Shown here: positions 22,861 through 35,437 of the stretch, in pieces
Layout of the letters: each line of letters starts with the position of its first letter
Position numbering within the stretch: position 1 is the first letter of the stretch
Source of the DNA: Armillaria gallica
Lineage: Eukaryota > Basidiomycota > Agaricomycetes > Agaricales > Physalacriaceae
DNA: 64,000 nt
NCBI GenBank assembly: GCA_037576215.1
Contig: JBANDB010000001.1
Coordinates: 3,782,001 to 3,846,000, forward strand
Reading direction: 5' to 3'
The notes under the pieces: model-generated
Seen by the model: the letters and a program-made list of their open reading frames with translations, nothing else
The model's database searches: none
Told to the model about the DNA's origin: nothing
Made by a program: the position numbers and the translations under genes

Positions 22861-24093
22861 ATGTGTGGGTCAGTTTTTACTTACACGACTTCTAATACAG
22901 ACAATACATGGCCTACGTGCCTGTTTATACCAACTTCATCATTGCACCCAGTAACAGAATCAGCGAACCGATATGACATCCTTTGGGACTTGACTAACGA
23001 ACCTTTAGATGTATGTCCCCCAGAAGGAGGGATAGCCACAGGCCCTCACCCTCCAATGAAGCCTAGGGTGGAGGAGACAAGGGAACAAGTGCCTTCACTT
23101 GTGAAGGGCTATGCCCCCCTTGACGAAGCGGCCTCCTGGGTATGGAAAATAGCCATGGCAAAATCTGTCCTGGACCAGGGGAATACCGCAAGGAGTACCA
23201 GTAGGAACAAGACCCCCAACAATGAAGGCATCCAGGGGGAAAACCCTGAGGTGTATTCCACTTCCTGAATCGGAGGACCTGGGGACCTAGGATTGCGATC
23301 TGACACGAGCACCACCGCAGACCAAAGGAAAAGGGACCGGGCTGGTAAGACCATTCGTTCGGCACAGGTTGAGTCTGCTGTCTCCACACATATTAGTGGC
23401 CAAGATCAGGATGGCTCCTTTGGAACAAGCTCTCTGGTCTGACCAAATGAGTCCCTGGGACACCCCGAGAACCCCACAGGATCAAGCACCAACGGTGGCT
23501 ACAGAATCCCCCTTGGGGGACATCTGTCAGCCTTGGGCAAGACTGCTGAATCAGAGGAAGCCACTAGCACCCAGGCAGTGAAAAGAGAGCATCAGGTAAC
23601 CATGATCGAAGTACCAGACAATAAAGATCACACAGCCTTTCAAAGATGGCTTGCCACCGGCAGCCCGACTACTCTCTCCAGACCTCACGATACGGTCATC
23701 CCGACACTGCTCAAATTGCCCACTAGGGCAACGAAATTGCTCCCTAATAAGGGGGTCAAGGTGACCTCACCAACGATAGCCATGCCTAGAAAGGTCAGCA
23801 CAAAGGTTCAGGAGGTCCCTCATCAATGGATAAAACCATTTGAAGTTGACTGGACGCTTTGGTTCATACGCGAGGCACTGACAAATGACAGAGCATGCTC
23901 CTGTCTGTGCCTCTGAATTCACCGAGACCGAATCAGAGAGCTCACTGACAAATTGCTTGAACAACTCTGAACTGAAGACTGGGAGCTAGCCTGCAAACAG
24001 CTATACAAACTACATGAGCCCATCTGATATATTCGCAGCTTGACCAGTGACCTCATGATTCCGGTCACCCTGGAACCCTGCATGAGATGCTGA
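22861..24093 (+). pseudogene. Element J extra ORF between gag and protease, unknown
   Basis: One frame can be followed from the ATG at 22,861 for about 410 codons with TGA stops at about 23,266, 23,440, 23,914, 23,970 and 24,028, each consistent with a former CGA. The product is hydrophilic and Thr/Ser/Pro-rich in the first two thirds. It ends in a basic helical part (IHRDRIRELTDKLLEQL; DWELACKQLYKLHEPI). No catalytic motif, zinc finger or membrane segment is visible. The frame stops exactly where the shared repeat H begins at 24,091. Coding-like sequence resumes at about 24,440-24,700, so the ORF may originally have been longer. Standard gypsy elements have no gene here. Confidence 0.5.
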
Positions 24094-24440
24094 TGAGCCT
24101 CCAGGCTCTGTACGCTCAGAATTCACGGATTTTGCCTGCTAATTAACACTACTGTCCCTTCAACAGCCTTTCAGCAAACCAAAGATTGCACACATAGTGA
24201 TACCACTTTTATCCTGCAGCAACCACTCCTCATGCACTTTGTTATCCATCCCATTTTGCCATGCATCATAATTGCTGTACTTCATCATGGCAAGGCACCT
24301 TCAATCGACAATCATCCCAATACAGAATTGATGCATCACTCAGAAGCACCAGTTGACATGCTCATTGATCACTTAATGAAAATGATGTGATTGATGTGAG
24401 TACCCTCCCAGCTACAGCAACTACAGACCATGTTTACTAA
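24091..24440. repeat. Repeat H, copy 1 (shared with 38,957-39,370)
   Basis: The block from 'tgatgagcctccaggctctgtac' to about 24,440 is similar to 38,957-39,370 inside element G. Shared landmarks are the 'catcactcagaagca' phrase and 'gattgatgtgagta.cctcccagcta' near the end. The two host elements are otherwise unrelated here, so H behaves as a separate small mobile repeat of about 350-410 bp. No terminal repeats were identified. Confidence 0.6.
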
Positions 24441-25618
24441 GGCTGTTACTTCGCCAAGGCTTCAAGAAAACATTACCCCACACGTACTCCTCAGCACAAC
24501 AACTATCGCTCAAGTAATCCACAGCTAAACAGCACCCAATGATCTGTGCATCGCTCAATGACCCCATACGGTTTGCATCCATACACGGCAATGTCAACGA
24601 GTTGCTGTTACTTTAGAAGACGAAGTACCATATGTTTCCTCCGAATTTTACAAAGCCAAGGCCTTACAGCCTTACTAAGTCTCATGTATTTACTCTATTT
24701 ATAAATTCATACTTGTAGTATAAAAACTAGCTAGAAAATGTAGTTACAAAACAGTTCATCTCTAGTTGTCCCCAGACTACATCAATTATCATCTCACACT
24801 AGTCTATCACCAGTAAACCACATCTATTCACCATTCTACAGCAATATACCGTTTACCCCAGCATATTCTCAATTGCATGTCGACTCTTGAGCTCACCAGA
24901 GTTATTCCACAGTTTTTAACTGTGAAGAGTCCTTCACTACGTGCTCTTTGCTCTTAACACTATTGGTGCATGCTCATATTGTGCCAATACATGATTGCTG
25001 TGCTATACCTTGCCCCCGTTATCTTTTATAGGCCGTCATCGTTTCACTTTCACACTATTGGAGTTTTTACCGTTTCACTTTTGCCATCATTATTGTCGCC
25101 CACTTGGGTAGTCTCCGAGCAGACTTAGGATCAGTTTCAGCCAGTTTTCATATAGTATCAGTCCCTCGAGTGGACTTGAAGGTTAGTTTGACATAGGATA
25201 GGATCATTTCAGTACCAGACCAGTTTCGACATCGACTCAGCACCATCGCATTGTATAGGACCAGTATCATCGCCAAGTTTTTGTAGTTCAATGTTTTCTC
25301 TTGCCAGCCCCCCTCAGCACCTTGTTCCACATTTATTTCACCACTCGCAGTCCCCACACCGTTTTCTCATCACCTCGCTCACCCATAGACTATTGTCGAC
25401 CGTTTAGTCTATTCCCCATTGTTCACCCTGCTCCGATTACCGTCAAGCGATGTTTTCTAGTCTTGTCTCGCATTTTCGCATATGGATTCATGGTATTCAT
25501 GTCATACCCACTTCTGTTCCCTCTCACTTCGAGAGAACCCTACCAGCTTATAGCCTTCGCATCTAGTACTCAACTACCAAGCAGTACTACTTCGCAGACT
25601 TAAAGTCGCAGTGTATTC
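24441..25618 (+). other. Element J spacer between extra ORF and protease
   Basis: The first about 260 bp look coding in the frame of the extra ORF, with TGA or TAG interruptions. The rest (24,700-25,618) is T/C-rich, with repeated 'atcagtttc'-type phrases and no persistent frame. It could hold a decayed terminal portion of the extra ORF or another insertion. Confidence 0.35.
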
Positions 25619-28600
25619 TTGCGTATAGAGGAATTGTTCTACTGCACGGAGGTGCCCCAAACCACTCGCACACACGATCGCCTTGATTGCTGTGCTACTA
25701 CGTTAATTATCCAATCTCATTCCAAGTTGGTGTTGCTGTTGCCACAGAAGTCTAAGGCTCATCAACGCAAGACCTTGAGTACAAAGGCCCTCATTGACAG
25801 TGGGTGCACTGGGAGTGCGATCAATCGTGCCTATGTACTAGAACATGGACTCAACACAAGGAAGGCATTAGTATCCATCCCAGTGTATAATGCAGACAGA
25901 ACCCGCAACCAAGGCAGGGATATCAACAAGTTCGTAGAATTCTGTGTGACGATTGACAAACACCATGAACGTATCGACCTTGCAGTCACCAACCTCGGAA
26001 AGAGGGACATCTACCTAGGACACGACTGGCTCAAGCGCCACAACCCCATCATCAACTAGAAGACCGGGAATATCATCTTCAGACGCTGTCAGTGCGTCAG
26101 AAATCATATTGAACTCCCTGACGCAGACCCAGACGACCACTGGGACAAAGAACTTGAAGAAGGCGACACCATCCTCACTATACGAATGGAGGAGGAAGTA
26201 GTTATCCACTCGATGCATCACGCAAATGACCTGGCAGCCAAGGCTAATGCCGACAAGCCCAAAAGGACCTTCAAAGAGCTGGTGCCAGGACATTACCACT
26301 CCTTCCACGACTTATTCACCAAAGAAAGCTTTGACAAACTCCCCAAACGAAAACCTTGGGACCATGCCATCGAGCTCATCCCAAATGCCAAATCAACCTT
26401 GGACTGTAAGGTCTACCCCTTGAACCGAAATGAACAGGAACAGCTCGACAAGTTCCTTGATGAGAACTTGGAGTCTGGTCGAATTCAACCATCCAAGTCT
26501 TCTTTTGCCTCCTCCTTCTTCTTCGTCAAAAAGAAAGATGGCACGCTTCGACCTGTACAAGACTATCGCAAGCTCAACGAGATGACCATCAAGAACTGAT
26601 ACCCGCTACCACTCATCTCTGAACTCATTGACAAGCTTCACGGTGCCAAATACTTCATGAAGCTCGACGTTCGGTGGGGATACAATAACGTCTGGATCAA
26701 GGAGGGGGACGAGGAGAAAGCTGCCTTCCGTACGAACCGGGGACACTTCGAGCCAACTGTCATGTTCTTTGGGCTCACCAATTCGCCCGCAACGTTCCAG
26801 TGGATGATGAACGACATCTTTAGGGACCTCGTCGCTGAAGGCAAGGTCACCATCTATCTGGACGACATCCTGATCTTCTCCAGAGACTTGGGGGAGCACC
26901 AACAAATCGTGAAGCACATCCTCCAATGGCTGCAAGAAAACAAGCTCTTCCTCAAAGCGGAGAAGTGTGAATTCAAAGTACTCAAAACAGAGTACCTCAG
27001 CATCATCATCAGCCAAGACTCTATCTGGATGGACCTCATCAAAATCGCCGGGGTCATGGAATGGCCCATGCCCCGATGAAAGAAGGAGCTCCAATTGTTC
27101 CTTGGATTTACTAACTTCTATCAGAAGTTCATCAAGATGTATTCGAAGGTTGTTAAGCCCCTCACACAACTCACAGGCAATGCAGAATGGAAATGGGGAG
27201 ATGCCCAGGAGAAAGCGTTCCAGGATTCGAAGTGACAGATGGCGGAAGACATTGTCCTCGCCATCCCAAATGATGATGACCCCTTCTGAGTCGAGGCGGA
27301 TGCCAGCGAAGGAGCGGTCAGCCCTGTTCTTAGCCAACAATAGAATGGAGTCTGGTGCCCAGTGGCATTTATGTCGAAGTCACTTAGTGCCATGGAATGA
27401 AACTATGAAATCTACAACAAGGAGTTGCTTGCGATCATGCTCGCCCTCTCAGAATAGCGACACTACCTCATGGGCACCACCAAGGACATGGAAACCTGGA
27501 CAGATCACCAGAACCTCCAATATTTCTAACTTCTGCAGAAGCTGAATCAACGACAGGCCCGCTGGGTCACTGAGCTAGCAGAATACCATTTTAAGCTCTT
27601 CCATAAACCTGGCACCCAGAACGTAAAGGTCGACTTACTCTCCTGACGCATCGACCATGATCAAGGCTCGAGGGACAACGATGACATCGTCATTCTACAA
27701 CCAGCCCATTTCCGTGCCCTCATTATGCCAACCACTACCGAAGTACACCGGCAAGTCGAAGAAGCGACCTGACAAGAAGAATTGTGGGACAAGGACATCG
27801 CTGCATCCCTTAATCATGAACGAGGAATATCCCATAGAGGAGGAGTCCTCTACTACGATGGCCGAATCTATGTACCCTGCAAGAAATCACTATGAGGCGA
27901 GATCATCTCCCAATATCATGACCACATCACCGCTGGCCACTCAGGAATCAAGAAGATGAAGGAGCTCGTGCTCTGCGATTACTGGTGGCCAAAACTCAGG
28001 AAGGACATTGAAGCCTATATCAAAGGCTGCAAAATGTGCCAAAGAACGAAATCAGACACCCATGCCAGGGCAGCACCACTACACCCAAATGAGGTACCAG
28101 TCGGACCGTGGACTCACATATCAGTTGACATGGTCACCGGTCTCCCTGACTCAAATGGCCATGATGCAATGCTCGTAATCGTCGACAGGTTCTCGAAAGC
28201 GATCATCCCAATTGCCTGCAATGTTGAACTCTCAGCCAAAGGCTGGGCCTGACTCCTACGAGATCACATCTACACATGCCATGGTATGCCCCAAGTCATC
28301 ATATCTGACTGCGGCCCACAGTTTGTTTCCAAATTCATGAAGGAACTATACCGAATGCTCGACATCACACCAAACGCATCCACCGCCTTCCACCTGCAGA
28401 CAGACAGTCAAACAGAACGAGTCAACCAGGAAATTATCAAGTACCTGAGAATCTTTGTAAACCACCAACAGACCGACTGGAGCGATTAGCTCCCCCTTGC
28501 CAAGTTTGCACATAACAATCATATCCACAGCGCAACCAACAAAAGCCCATTTATGATACTATATGGCCAAAACCCTCGAATCCTACCTGACTCCCCATGC

Positions 28601-29212
28601 TCCTCACCATTCTCCAATCCTGCTGCTGAGGACTTCATCAAGAATATGACTACCGTCCACGCTGAAACCCGAAAAGCACTCAAAGAAGCTGCCAAAAGGA
28701 TGAAGATGCAGTACGACAAAAGGAAACATGCCACACACCCCTACCAAGTAGGTGATCACATGTGGCTTGATGCCACCAACCTTCATCTTCCATGACCAAA
28801 GAAGAAGCTCGATGACAAGTGAGTCGGTCCTTTCTTGGTCCTCAAAAAGGCAGGAGCGAGTGCATATAAACTCAAGTTACCACCACACTGGAAGATCCAC
28901 CCACGCTTCAATGAGAAGCTCTTGACTCCATATACACCACTGGCATTCCCTAATCAGGAACTACTGCCTCCACCACCACCTGACCTCATCGAAGATGAGG
29001 AAGAGTACAAAATTGAAGAAATCCTTGATGCTCAACCACACCAAATACGCAGACGACGAGGGCAGAAGTCATGAACCACTACCGACTACTTTGTCAAGTG
29101 GAAAGGATGGACATGGGAACACAATTCCTGGGTCCACAAGGAGGATATGGAACATGCACAGGAAGCAATAAAAGATTACGAGGAACGTCACCATCCCCAT
29201 AACGGGGGATAG
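25619..29212 (+). pseudogene. Element J pol: protease, RT, RNase H, integrase, chromodomain
   Basis: Protease: ALIDSGCTGS active-site motif (about 25,790) and the DIYLGHDWL flap/end region. RT: KKKDGTLRPVQDYRKLN, then the catalytic IYLDDILIFS (about 26,860). RNase H: VEADAS (about 27,290) and later the LLAIMLAL block. Integrase: zinc-binding H-H-C-C region with C-x2-C (GCKMCQRTK, about 28,025), catalytic core with VDMVTGLP and IISDCGPQF. The C-terminal chromodomain (YKIEEILDAQ to YFVKWKGWTWEHNSWV) places it among chromoviruses. Stops at 26,597, 27,077, 28,250, 28,793 and 29,072 are TGA for expected Arg; 26,057 and 28,487 are TAG for expected Trp. Frame is otherwise maintained over about 3.6 kb, so the element was intact until recently. 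Confidence 0.93.
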
Positions 29213-29429
29213 CTGTGGGCCCCCACACAAAAGAGCACCTCCTCACCTCTCCCACAACCACCCATATGAAATACCTCCCCTTCATTTGGCCTTTCTGTGT
29301 AAGGACAAAGAAAAGGGGATCGCAGATGTCTGGACTGTGGCACTAATGTTGTGTCTGGCATTGCGGTGAAGTAAGTCAGGGACTCAAATCATACAGGCAG
29401 TTGGGATGCCTGCCTTAATGAGGAGGTGA

Positions 29430-29827
29430 TGTTACGATTTTCACTTTTTCATTTTCCTTTCTTATCTTATCTTATCTCGGCACCTCAGTATACCATGTGA
29501 TCACCAAACGTCAAACTGAACAGACCCAACATCATTGGGGCAGAACACCTGGTTATGAGACAAACTTCTGTCTTATTGAATAACTTGCTAGCACATGGAC
29601 ACATATATATTTAAAAATGGACAGTATATAAGTAGAATAGCTCTCAGCCCTGTACTCCAGCTTTGAGCTAAGTTTAATCCACCCAGACTTTACTCTTACT
29701 GCTAGCTGAGAGTCTAAGTGTTATACCACCTCGCTGTAGTAAACTCCACGGTAGTATCGACCTGCTCAAAGTGAGAGGCAGTGTTCGTTAGTCGCCTTGT
29801 TTGCTATTCCCGAGTCTGTCCCTAACA
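29430..29827 (+). repeat. 3' LTR of element J
   Basis: This is a 398-bp LTR starting TGTTACGATT and ending CCCTAACA, preceded by the purine-rich tract 'aatgaggaggtga'. It contains the TATATAA box in the same place as the 5' copy and lacks the 1,815-bp insertion. Confidence 0.93.
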
Positions 29828-29832
29828 ATTTT

Positions 29833-30523
29833 TACTATCATCTGCCCTTTGAATTGATGCTCCTTGACTGAAAATGATATAAACAAGTCTTACAATCCTT
29901 CTTTCAACTGTCTATGATATTTATAATGTAAATAAAGCCTGTGGTATACTCAAATGAGGAAAAGGTTGCTTCCTGCCAGCTATTGTAGATGTCTTTGACA
30001 AACTCCAAAACTCACTGAATTGCTATTTTTCTCAATCGTTTCTCATGTTTGAAGCAAACACAATGCTAGTCTCACTAAATAATAATAGAGTAAGTTAATG
30101 TATATAAATTTACATAATATTCTACTGCTATATAGTATTCTAGCCAAATTGAGCCCAGTTTTCAAAATTGAGTAGCTATTATATTGAGCATGATATTTTC
30201 CCATAAGTGAGTACATCCAGAGTTGAATTGGCACATCCAACTAATATAGGCACTGGATTGATGAGGTTGGTGTGTAATCTAAAAATATATTATTTTCTAC
30301 TCCCAGAGAATTTTTTTATATTCCAAACAATGAGTAGGAGAGTGCAATAGGTGGCCCCAACAGCTCCAGAGCACATTTGACTCAAATGGGAGGTGGCAGT
30401 GTCCCAAGATGATTACAAAGCATCTAGTCCAATAATATTGGTGAAAATGCATCTGGCTAACTCCCCAGAGGATTTAATAGGTCTGCCTGGCTAGGACCTA
30501 TAGGCCAAGGCAAAAATCTACAG
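29833..30523. other. Flank of element J, no gene recognised
   Basis: The sequence is AT-rich with no convincing frame. It separates the J insertion from the RT end of element K3. The expected RNase H and recombinase part of K3 is not here. Confidence 0.4.
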
Positions 30524-33505
30524 CTAGGGCCTGGTGGCTGTCATAGCATTTGAATCAATGTTGAACTTTATGATCACCAACTGCAGTCCAAACAGCTGCT
30601 TCAGTTTGCTATGTGGCATGCCCAAACAGTCCCACAGCTTGAGTAATCTTATCTGCTTAGAAGGGTAGAAGATGTCATATGGCATATAATACTCCAGTTT
30701 TCCCCATTTGTCAAAGCCAAAGTCATTGTTGATATAACAATCTAAATCTTCTATTTCCTCCATGTTGATGGCCACCCAAGTGACAAGCCCATTGACACTA
30801 TACCAGACTTGGCCAGACCCCCTCCTGCTGAAATTATTGTTGCTGTCGACAGTGCAGACTAACTAGCTAACAGAAGGCTAGTAGTGAGATACCTAGTTGT
30901 CACAACTTGTTTGAACTGCCAAAGTGGGTGCATTGGGCATAGTCAGTAGGCTTTAGACATGTCAGATTTGAAGGCTACAAGGATTTTGCTAGCATTCTCA
31001 GGAGATTTGCATCTGAATCACAAGATTGCTGAGAAAAAAGTATGAAGACCATCAAGACATGATCCTACAATGTCTAAGTGGAGGATCATTCGATTTAGTG
31101 CATACAGGCCAGCTGACATGTTGGAGACCATGTGGAAATCTTCAGAGTGAGGCTTTGGAACCACATGCATAGGAGTACTGTACATCCCTGGGAGTAAATC
31201 GGGTCCAAAACCTTTAGAGAAGCATCTTGCAGTAATTTCTTCATTGCAGTACTTGGCTATGAACTGCTGTTCCATACCAGACCATGGACTTGCTCTCACA
31301 TTGTTCCAAGTGATAGAAAAATCTGTTACATGGTGCATATCAACTTAAAGCCAAAAACCCTCTTTAAGAGTGGTCATGACTGAGCTGACAAATGTTGGAT
31401 TCAGATGACTCTCAAGGCATTCTCCAAGAATGTCAACCTTGATAGGAGTGACGATCTCAAAGAGATGAGGCTGATCTTTAATCATCTTGACTGCCTCTAT
31501 ATTTTCAAATTCTCTAGCTAGGGGATGTGGCACTGGCAACTTGTACTCTGTACAACCAGTTGCCTGACTCTTCCCAGTGTCGGCCATTGAAAAAATGAAC
31601 CCTTGCTTGTATTTGTGAGTAAAACCCAAATCCCCCTCCTCCCAATCTCCTTCTACATTCCCTCTTTCAAATCTCCCTCTCCCTTCCAAGATCCCTCTCT
31701 CTTTAGGTCCTCCTAGAACAAGAGGAGATGGAGTGTCCTCCTTTGCAATGGGAGCACACATGCTTGTACTGGCATTTTCCATCTGAAAAAAGGCACACCC
31801 CTCCATTCCAGCATCTGTAGGCATCAAGGCATCATGCTCAATCACTGTTCTTCCTCTTGAGTTTTGACTCGGACTGACCTTCTTCAAACTCTTGGTATGC
31901 CATCCTGACTGGGGAGATGTGTGATTATTCAAGTTTACAATATTTGTCAGTCTCAGAGAGGAGGATATTACAGCATCTTCCCACCCTGTTGCAGATTGCA
32001 TGATTGAGAATGAAGACATGACAGTGGAGGGGGATGGCAGTTGTTCTAAAGAGAGACACCATATACTGCTGGTAGAAGGCAAGTTCACAGTAGCAGTATG
32101 GGAAAGCAACAAGGATAGCTTGATTGTAGATGTGCCAAGTCATCATCCATTTATCTGTGTTTTTGATGACTCTTTTAGATTCAGAAAGGTTGGACAGGTT
32201 TTCTGAGAGTCGGAGAGCAATCCCTTCAGATATTTTGTGAGTCTGGACTTTATTGATCAAAGTGGAATAGTTGGTGGTGAAGATGGAGTTGAGGTTGACA
32301 GCTTTTCTAACCAAGAGAGCAAGCCATTGCTCCTTGGGGAATTCTGAACACTTGAGGGAGTTGGTAAGGCTTTATCTGGCTGCCTTGAGATTGAGGGTAT
32401 AGTTTTCAACAAGCTCCAAGATGAGTTACAATTCAGGATAGAGGAGAGCATGGCTAATCTCTCAAACAGGCTGCTATGGGAATTGGAATTCATTGATCCT
32501 CAGTTGTTTTGTGGGCCCTGGTCCCTCATCTTCATCTGCATCATTATCTGATCCTTTTTCAGGTTCAGACCCTCCTCCTCCTCCTCCTCCATTCTCCTCT
32601 TCATTCTCTTCATCATGGAAATTGGCAGCCCTGGATCTACTGGGTTGTCTCTCTTCTGTTTTGTTTCCAGCTCTGGCTTGGATTTAGTTTTCTCCTTCTT
32701 GATGGAGGACTTGCTGCTTATTTTCATAGTTATCAAGCATCTTGACATAGATGCAGAGGGCATTGTTGAAATTGACATTATAGCCAGGTCAGGTGTTGAA
32801 GAAATTAGTGAGTATCTGTATGATCTGCACAAGGACATCTGGTTTTAAAGGATTGATGCCTATCTAGTAAATCTTGACAATAGAGTCGCACTAGATAGTG
32901 ATCTGAGCTTTGAAAGCATCTAGTAGAGCAGGCAACCCCCCAGTACTACTGGAGCATCAGGCACTACTTGTAGAGGTGATTGGTTGAGTTGTGCTTCCAG
33001 TGGCAGATGAGTTGTTGGTGGGTTGAGAGGATGCATTGGAGCCAGAGGACATAGCTAGTTAAGTAAACAATTGAGTCTGTAAGGATGATGGAAGAAACTG
33101 GTTTATTTAAAAGCATGAAGACAAGTGTGCTCTGTTGGTCCAACGAGAGCGATAGTAAGTTACTATAACATACATGAAAAAACAGAAAGTGCATATCTGG
33201 CAGTTCAGTGGGAGTGACAGGTGTTTGTGGCTGAACCCACTATATATATATAGTCCAAAAGAAAATGAGACACAGGGAGGAAACTGAAAGGCTGTTAGAT
33301 TCCATGCTCTTCAGAGACAATGACACATATTCACAGATGAGATAGCCTAAGACTCCCAGGGGAAGGCTCCTGTGGGGAGGCTGAGACTGCATATGATGAA
33401 TATGGAAAGTTATATGCTATGAAGCAGCCAACACCTGAGAGCAGGCATGAGGAAGGAGGAAGGTCTAAAAAAAGAGATCTCTTACCAATTAGACTCATGT
33501 AAACA
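30524..33505 (-). mobile_element. DIRS-like retroelement K3: promoter region, ORF1 and RT
   Basis: An ATG at 33,052 (MSSGSNAS) starts ORF1. An acidic Glu/Gly-rich stretch lies at about 32,600-32,520, followed by a helical region (32,493-31,925). A cysteine/histidine block (GGVCLFSDGKC, HACSHCKGGHSISSC; about 31,810-31,730) resembles the zinc-binding end of DIRS ORF1. The RT leader (AREFENIEAVK) follows. RT motifs include GMYSTPMHVVPKPHS (about 31,190), SDMSKAY (about 30,960), SAGGGLAKS, a degenerate YxDD box read as YINND (about 30,735), and ending ..NAMTATRP (30,530). A minus-strand TATA-like 'tatatatata' at about 33,240 sits upstream of ORF1. RNase H and recombinase parts are missing. Stops and frameshifts throughout. 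Confidence 0.7.
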
Positions 33506-34078
33506 ACCTTTCTTTAAACCCAATTAATCACTGGTGCATGCACATTGACAGCAAAGCTGGCAGTTTATGCACTATTAGCCCTCCTCACAACCTGTTTCTT
33601 ACTGCCAACAAGAATGAGCTCCTGTATCATGCCACATCTCTGATACCGAGAATCTCTCATTTCTGGGTATCACCTTTTGTTAGCAGAAGTCCATAAATTG
33701 TCTAATCCCACTCATGTGTCCCTTCATTGTTCCTGGTGCCCATGCCAGTCTTAGTACTGTTTGCATCTCTGCTATTGGTCTCTTTCCTTGTTAATGTGCT
33801 CTGTTCGGAAGGTTGGTGACTGTTCTGTAGTTTGTAATGTAGTGCATAGTGGTATGAGGTTTGGTTGTTGCTTTCTTGGTGGTGTGTTTGTGGTGCCAGA
33901 GGTAAGGGCAATATGCTGCTATGGTAGTTATAGATCAAGATGTTGTTGTGGCTGTGCATCCCTCATTTGATGATAATTAATTTGCTATTTTATTCTGAGG
34001 ATATTGTAGTCTATGGAATGCTTTACATAGGTTTTCAAATGTAACAGTATCTTTGGTGAGAATGGCAGAAGATCTTTC
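33506..34078. other. Unassigned sequence between K3 and solo LTR D
   Basis: No gene is supported. Short frames at 33,702-33,959 (minus) and 33,761-33,970 (plus) overlap each other and neither looks protein-like. Confidence 0.35.
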
Positions 34079-34083
34079 TTGTG

Positions 34084-34599
34084 TGTTAGAGACATGCCAA
34101 ATAGACAAAGATAACTCACACAAGTGGAGGTCTGTGGAGTGCGTGGGCTTTGACAAAGCTATTAGCAACGTTACTCTTAAGCTGAAGCTCTAAGATTGGA
34201 TTGCAGAATAGAGTCCACAGAGAGTGAAGGTTTGAATAGAGTAGAGATAGTCTGACAGAGTGGAGGCCACGGATATGAGAGCAAATAGGATTAGACTTAG
34301 AGTCAGAGATAGATTTGGCTAAACTAAGTTAATATTCAAACTGAGTATCCACAAGTAATTCTACAGTATATATATGAGTAGGTAATCCAAGTCAGAGTCT
34401 GATGGAGGTCTGTTTGCTACTGAATTTGGGTTCTAGATTTAATATATAAAATAGCAAAATGAAATGAAAATGAAATATTAAATGGAGTAAGTAAATGGTA
34501 AGTGGCCAGAGGCCATGGAGTTCCGATAGTGTGATTTGTTGAGATGAAGTCTATGCTTGAAGTCAGTGTAAAGTGGAGGTCCACAGCATGTGCATAACA
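34084..34599 (-). mobile_element. Solo LTR, E family (copy D)
   Basis: This is a 516-bp minus-oriented copy: the plus strand starts TGTTAGAGAC (the reverse of GTCCCTAACA) and ends TGCATAACA. TTGTG flanks it on both sides (34,079-34,083 and 34,600-34,604). No internal element sequence is attached. Confidence 0.88.
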
Positions 34600-34638
34600 T
34601 TGTGTCTGAATTCTCCTCAAGATGGGTTGTCTGCTAGA

Positions 34639-35435
34639 TTATCCTTCATTGATATCCAAACAGTTGAGAGCTATATTCCAGACTCCTGCATCAAGAAAAC
34701 TATGGCATAGGATTGTATTCTGCTGTGTGTTGCATGAATATCCTGCTAACAGTGCTCCTACCACTCCTTGGTTGTTGGAGCGAATGTCAATGTGATAGTC
34801 TTTGAGTTCTTTTGCGATGAGCATTCACAGCCCAAGCTCAATCACCACTATCTCAGCCCAACCTATATCTCTCCCATCTGATTTTCAGCCCTTTATGAGC
34901 TCCCAGGCCAACCATTTTCTATCAAGGACCAGTCTTAATCCCCATGATGTTGACATATTAAAAGGTTCAGCTAGTGTGATAATTGGTATCCTTAGAAGAT
35001 CAAGGCTCAGCTTGTGTTTCCACCAGGCCAGTTTTTCTGCTAGCATGCTGGAGATGGTGTGCTGTATGAAGGCTGGATCATTCTCTTTGAAGGATGCATG
35101 AAATCGGTAGAGTGTCAGCATGTGTGAACATCTGTCTGGTACCATTAGGCAAATGTGGTTCAGAGTCCCTATCACTGATTCTGCTTTGCCTTTTGTCATC
35201 TTCATCTCTGCCTCCCAGGATACCAGCTTTGTCAAATACTTTTCTTTCTTTACTTGTGGTAGTGATACAGATTTTGCTTCAATGTCTCACCAGAAACCAA
35301 TGTATGGGAATGCTGTGTCAAAAGGTATGAATTTTAATCTTGCCCTTGGCTAGCCCAACTCATCTGCTATGCTCCAGATCAAGTTGGCTCCATATGAGTA
35401 TGTGATCAACCTCTCCTCTGATGTCTTGGCACTGC
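34639..35435 (-). pseudogene. Retroelement L: RT thumb and RNase H remnant
   Basis: Minus-strand translation from about 35,235 gives a conserved-looking block (SVIGTLNHICLMVPDRC, HMLTLYRFHASF). An RNase H-like part follows: STSWGLRLVL near 34,950, DIGWAEIVVIELGL near 34,870, and SNNQGVVGALLAG near 34,765, where DN is the family norm. It continues the RT found on the other side of the MITE at 35,438. It is broken by frameshifts. The lineage is DIRS-like or a related RT family; no recombinase was found attached. Confidence 0.55.
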
Positions 35436-35437
35436 AT

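Larger units (their letters stand above)
17931..29832 (+). mobile_element. Element J: complete chromodomain Ty3/gypsy retrotransposon
   Basis: The 5' LTR starts at 17,936 (TGTTACG) and the 3' LTR ends at 29,827 (CTAACA). ATTTT flanks both sides (17,931-17,935 and 29,828-29,832) as the target duplication. The internal order is gag, an extra ORF, protease, RT, RNase H, integrase, chromodomain, polypurine tract (29,417-29,429) and LTR. The 5' LTR holds a 1,815-bp later insertion. Coding frames are interrupted mainly by TGA at expected Arg positions. The element inserted into DNA whose halves now end at 17,930 and start at 29,833. Confidence 0.93.
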
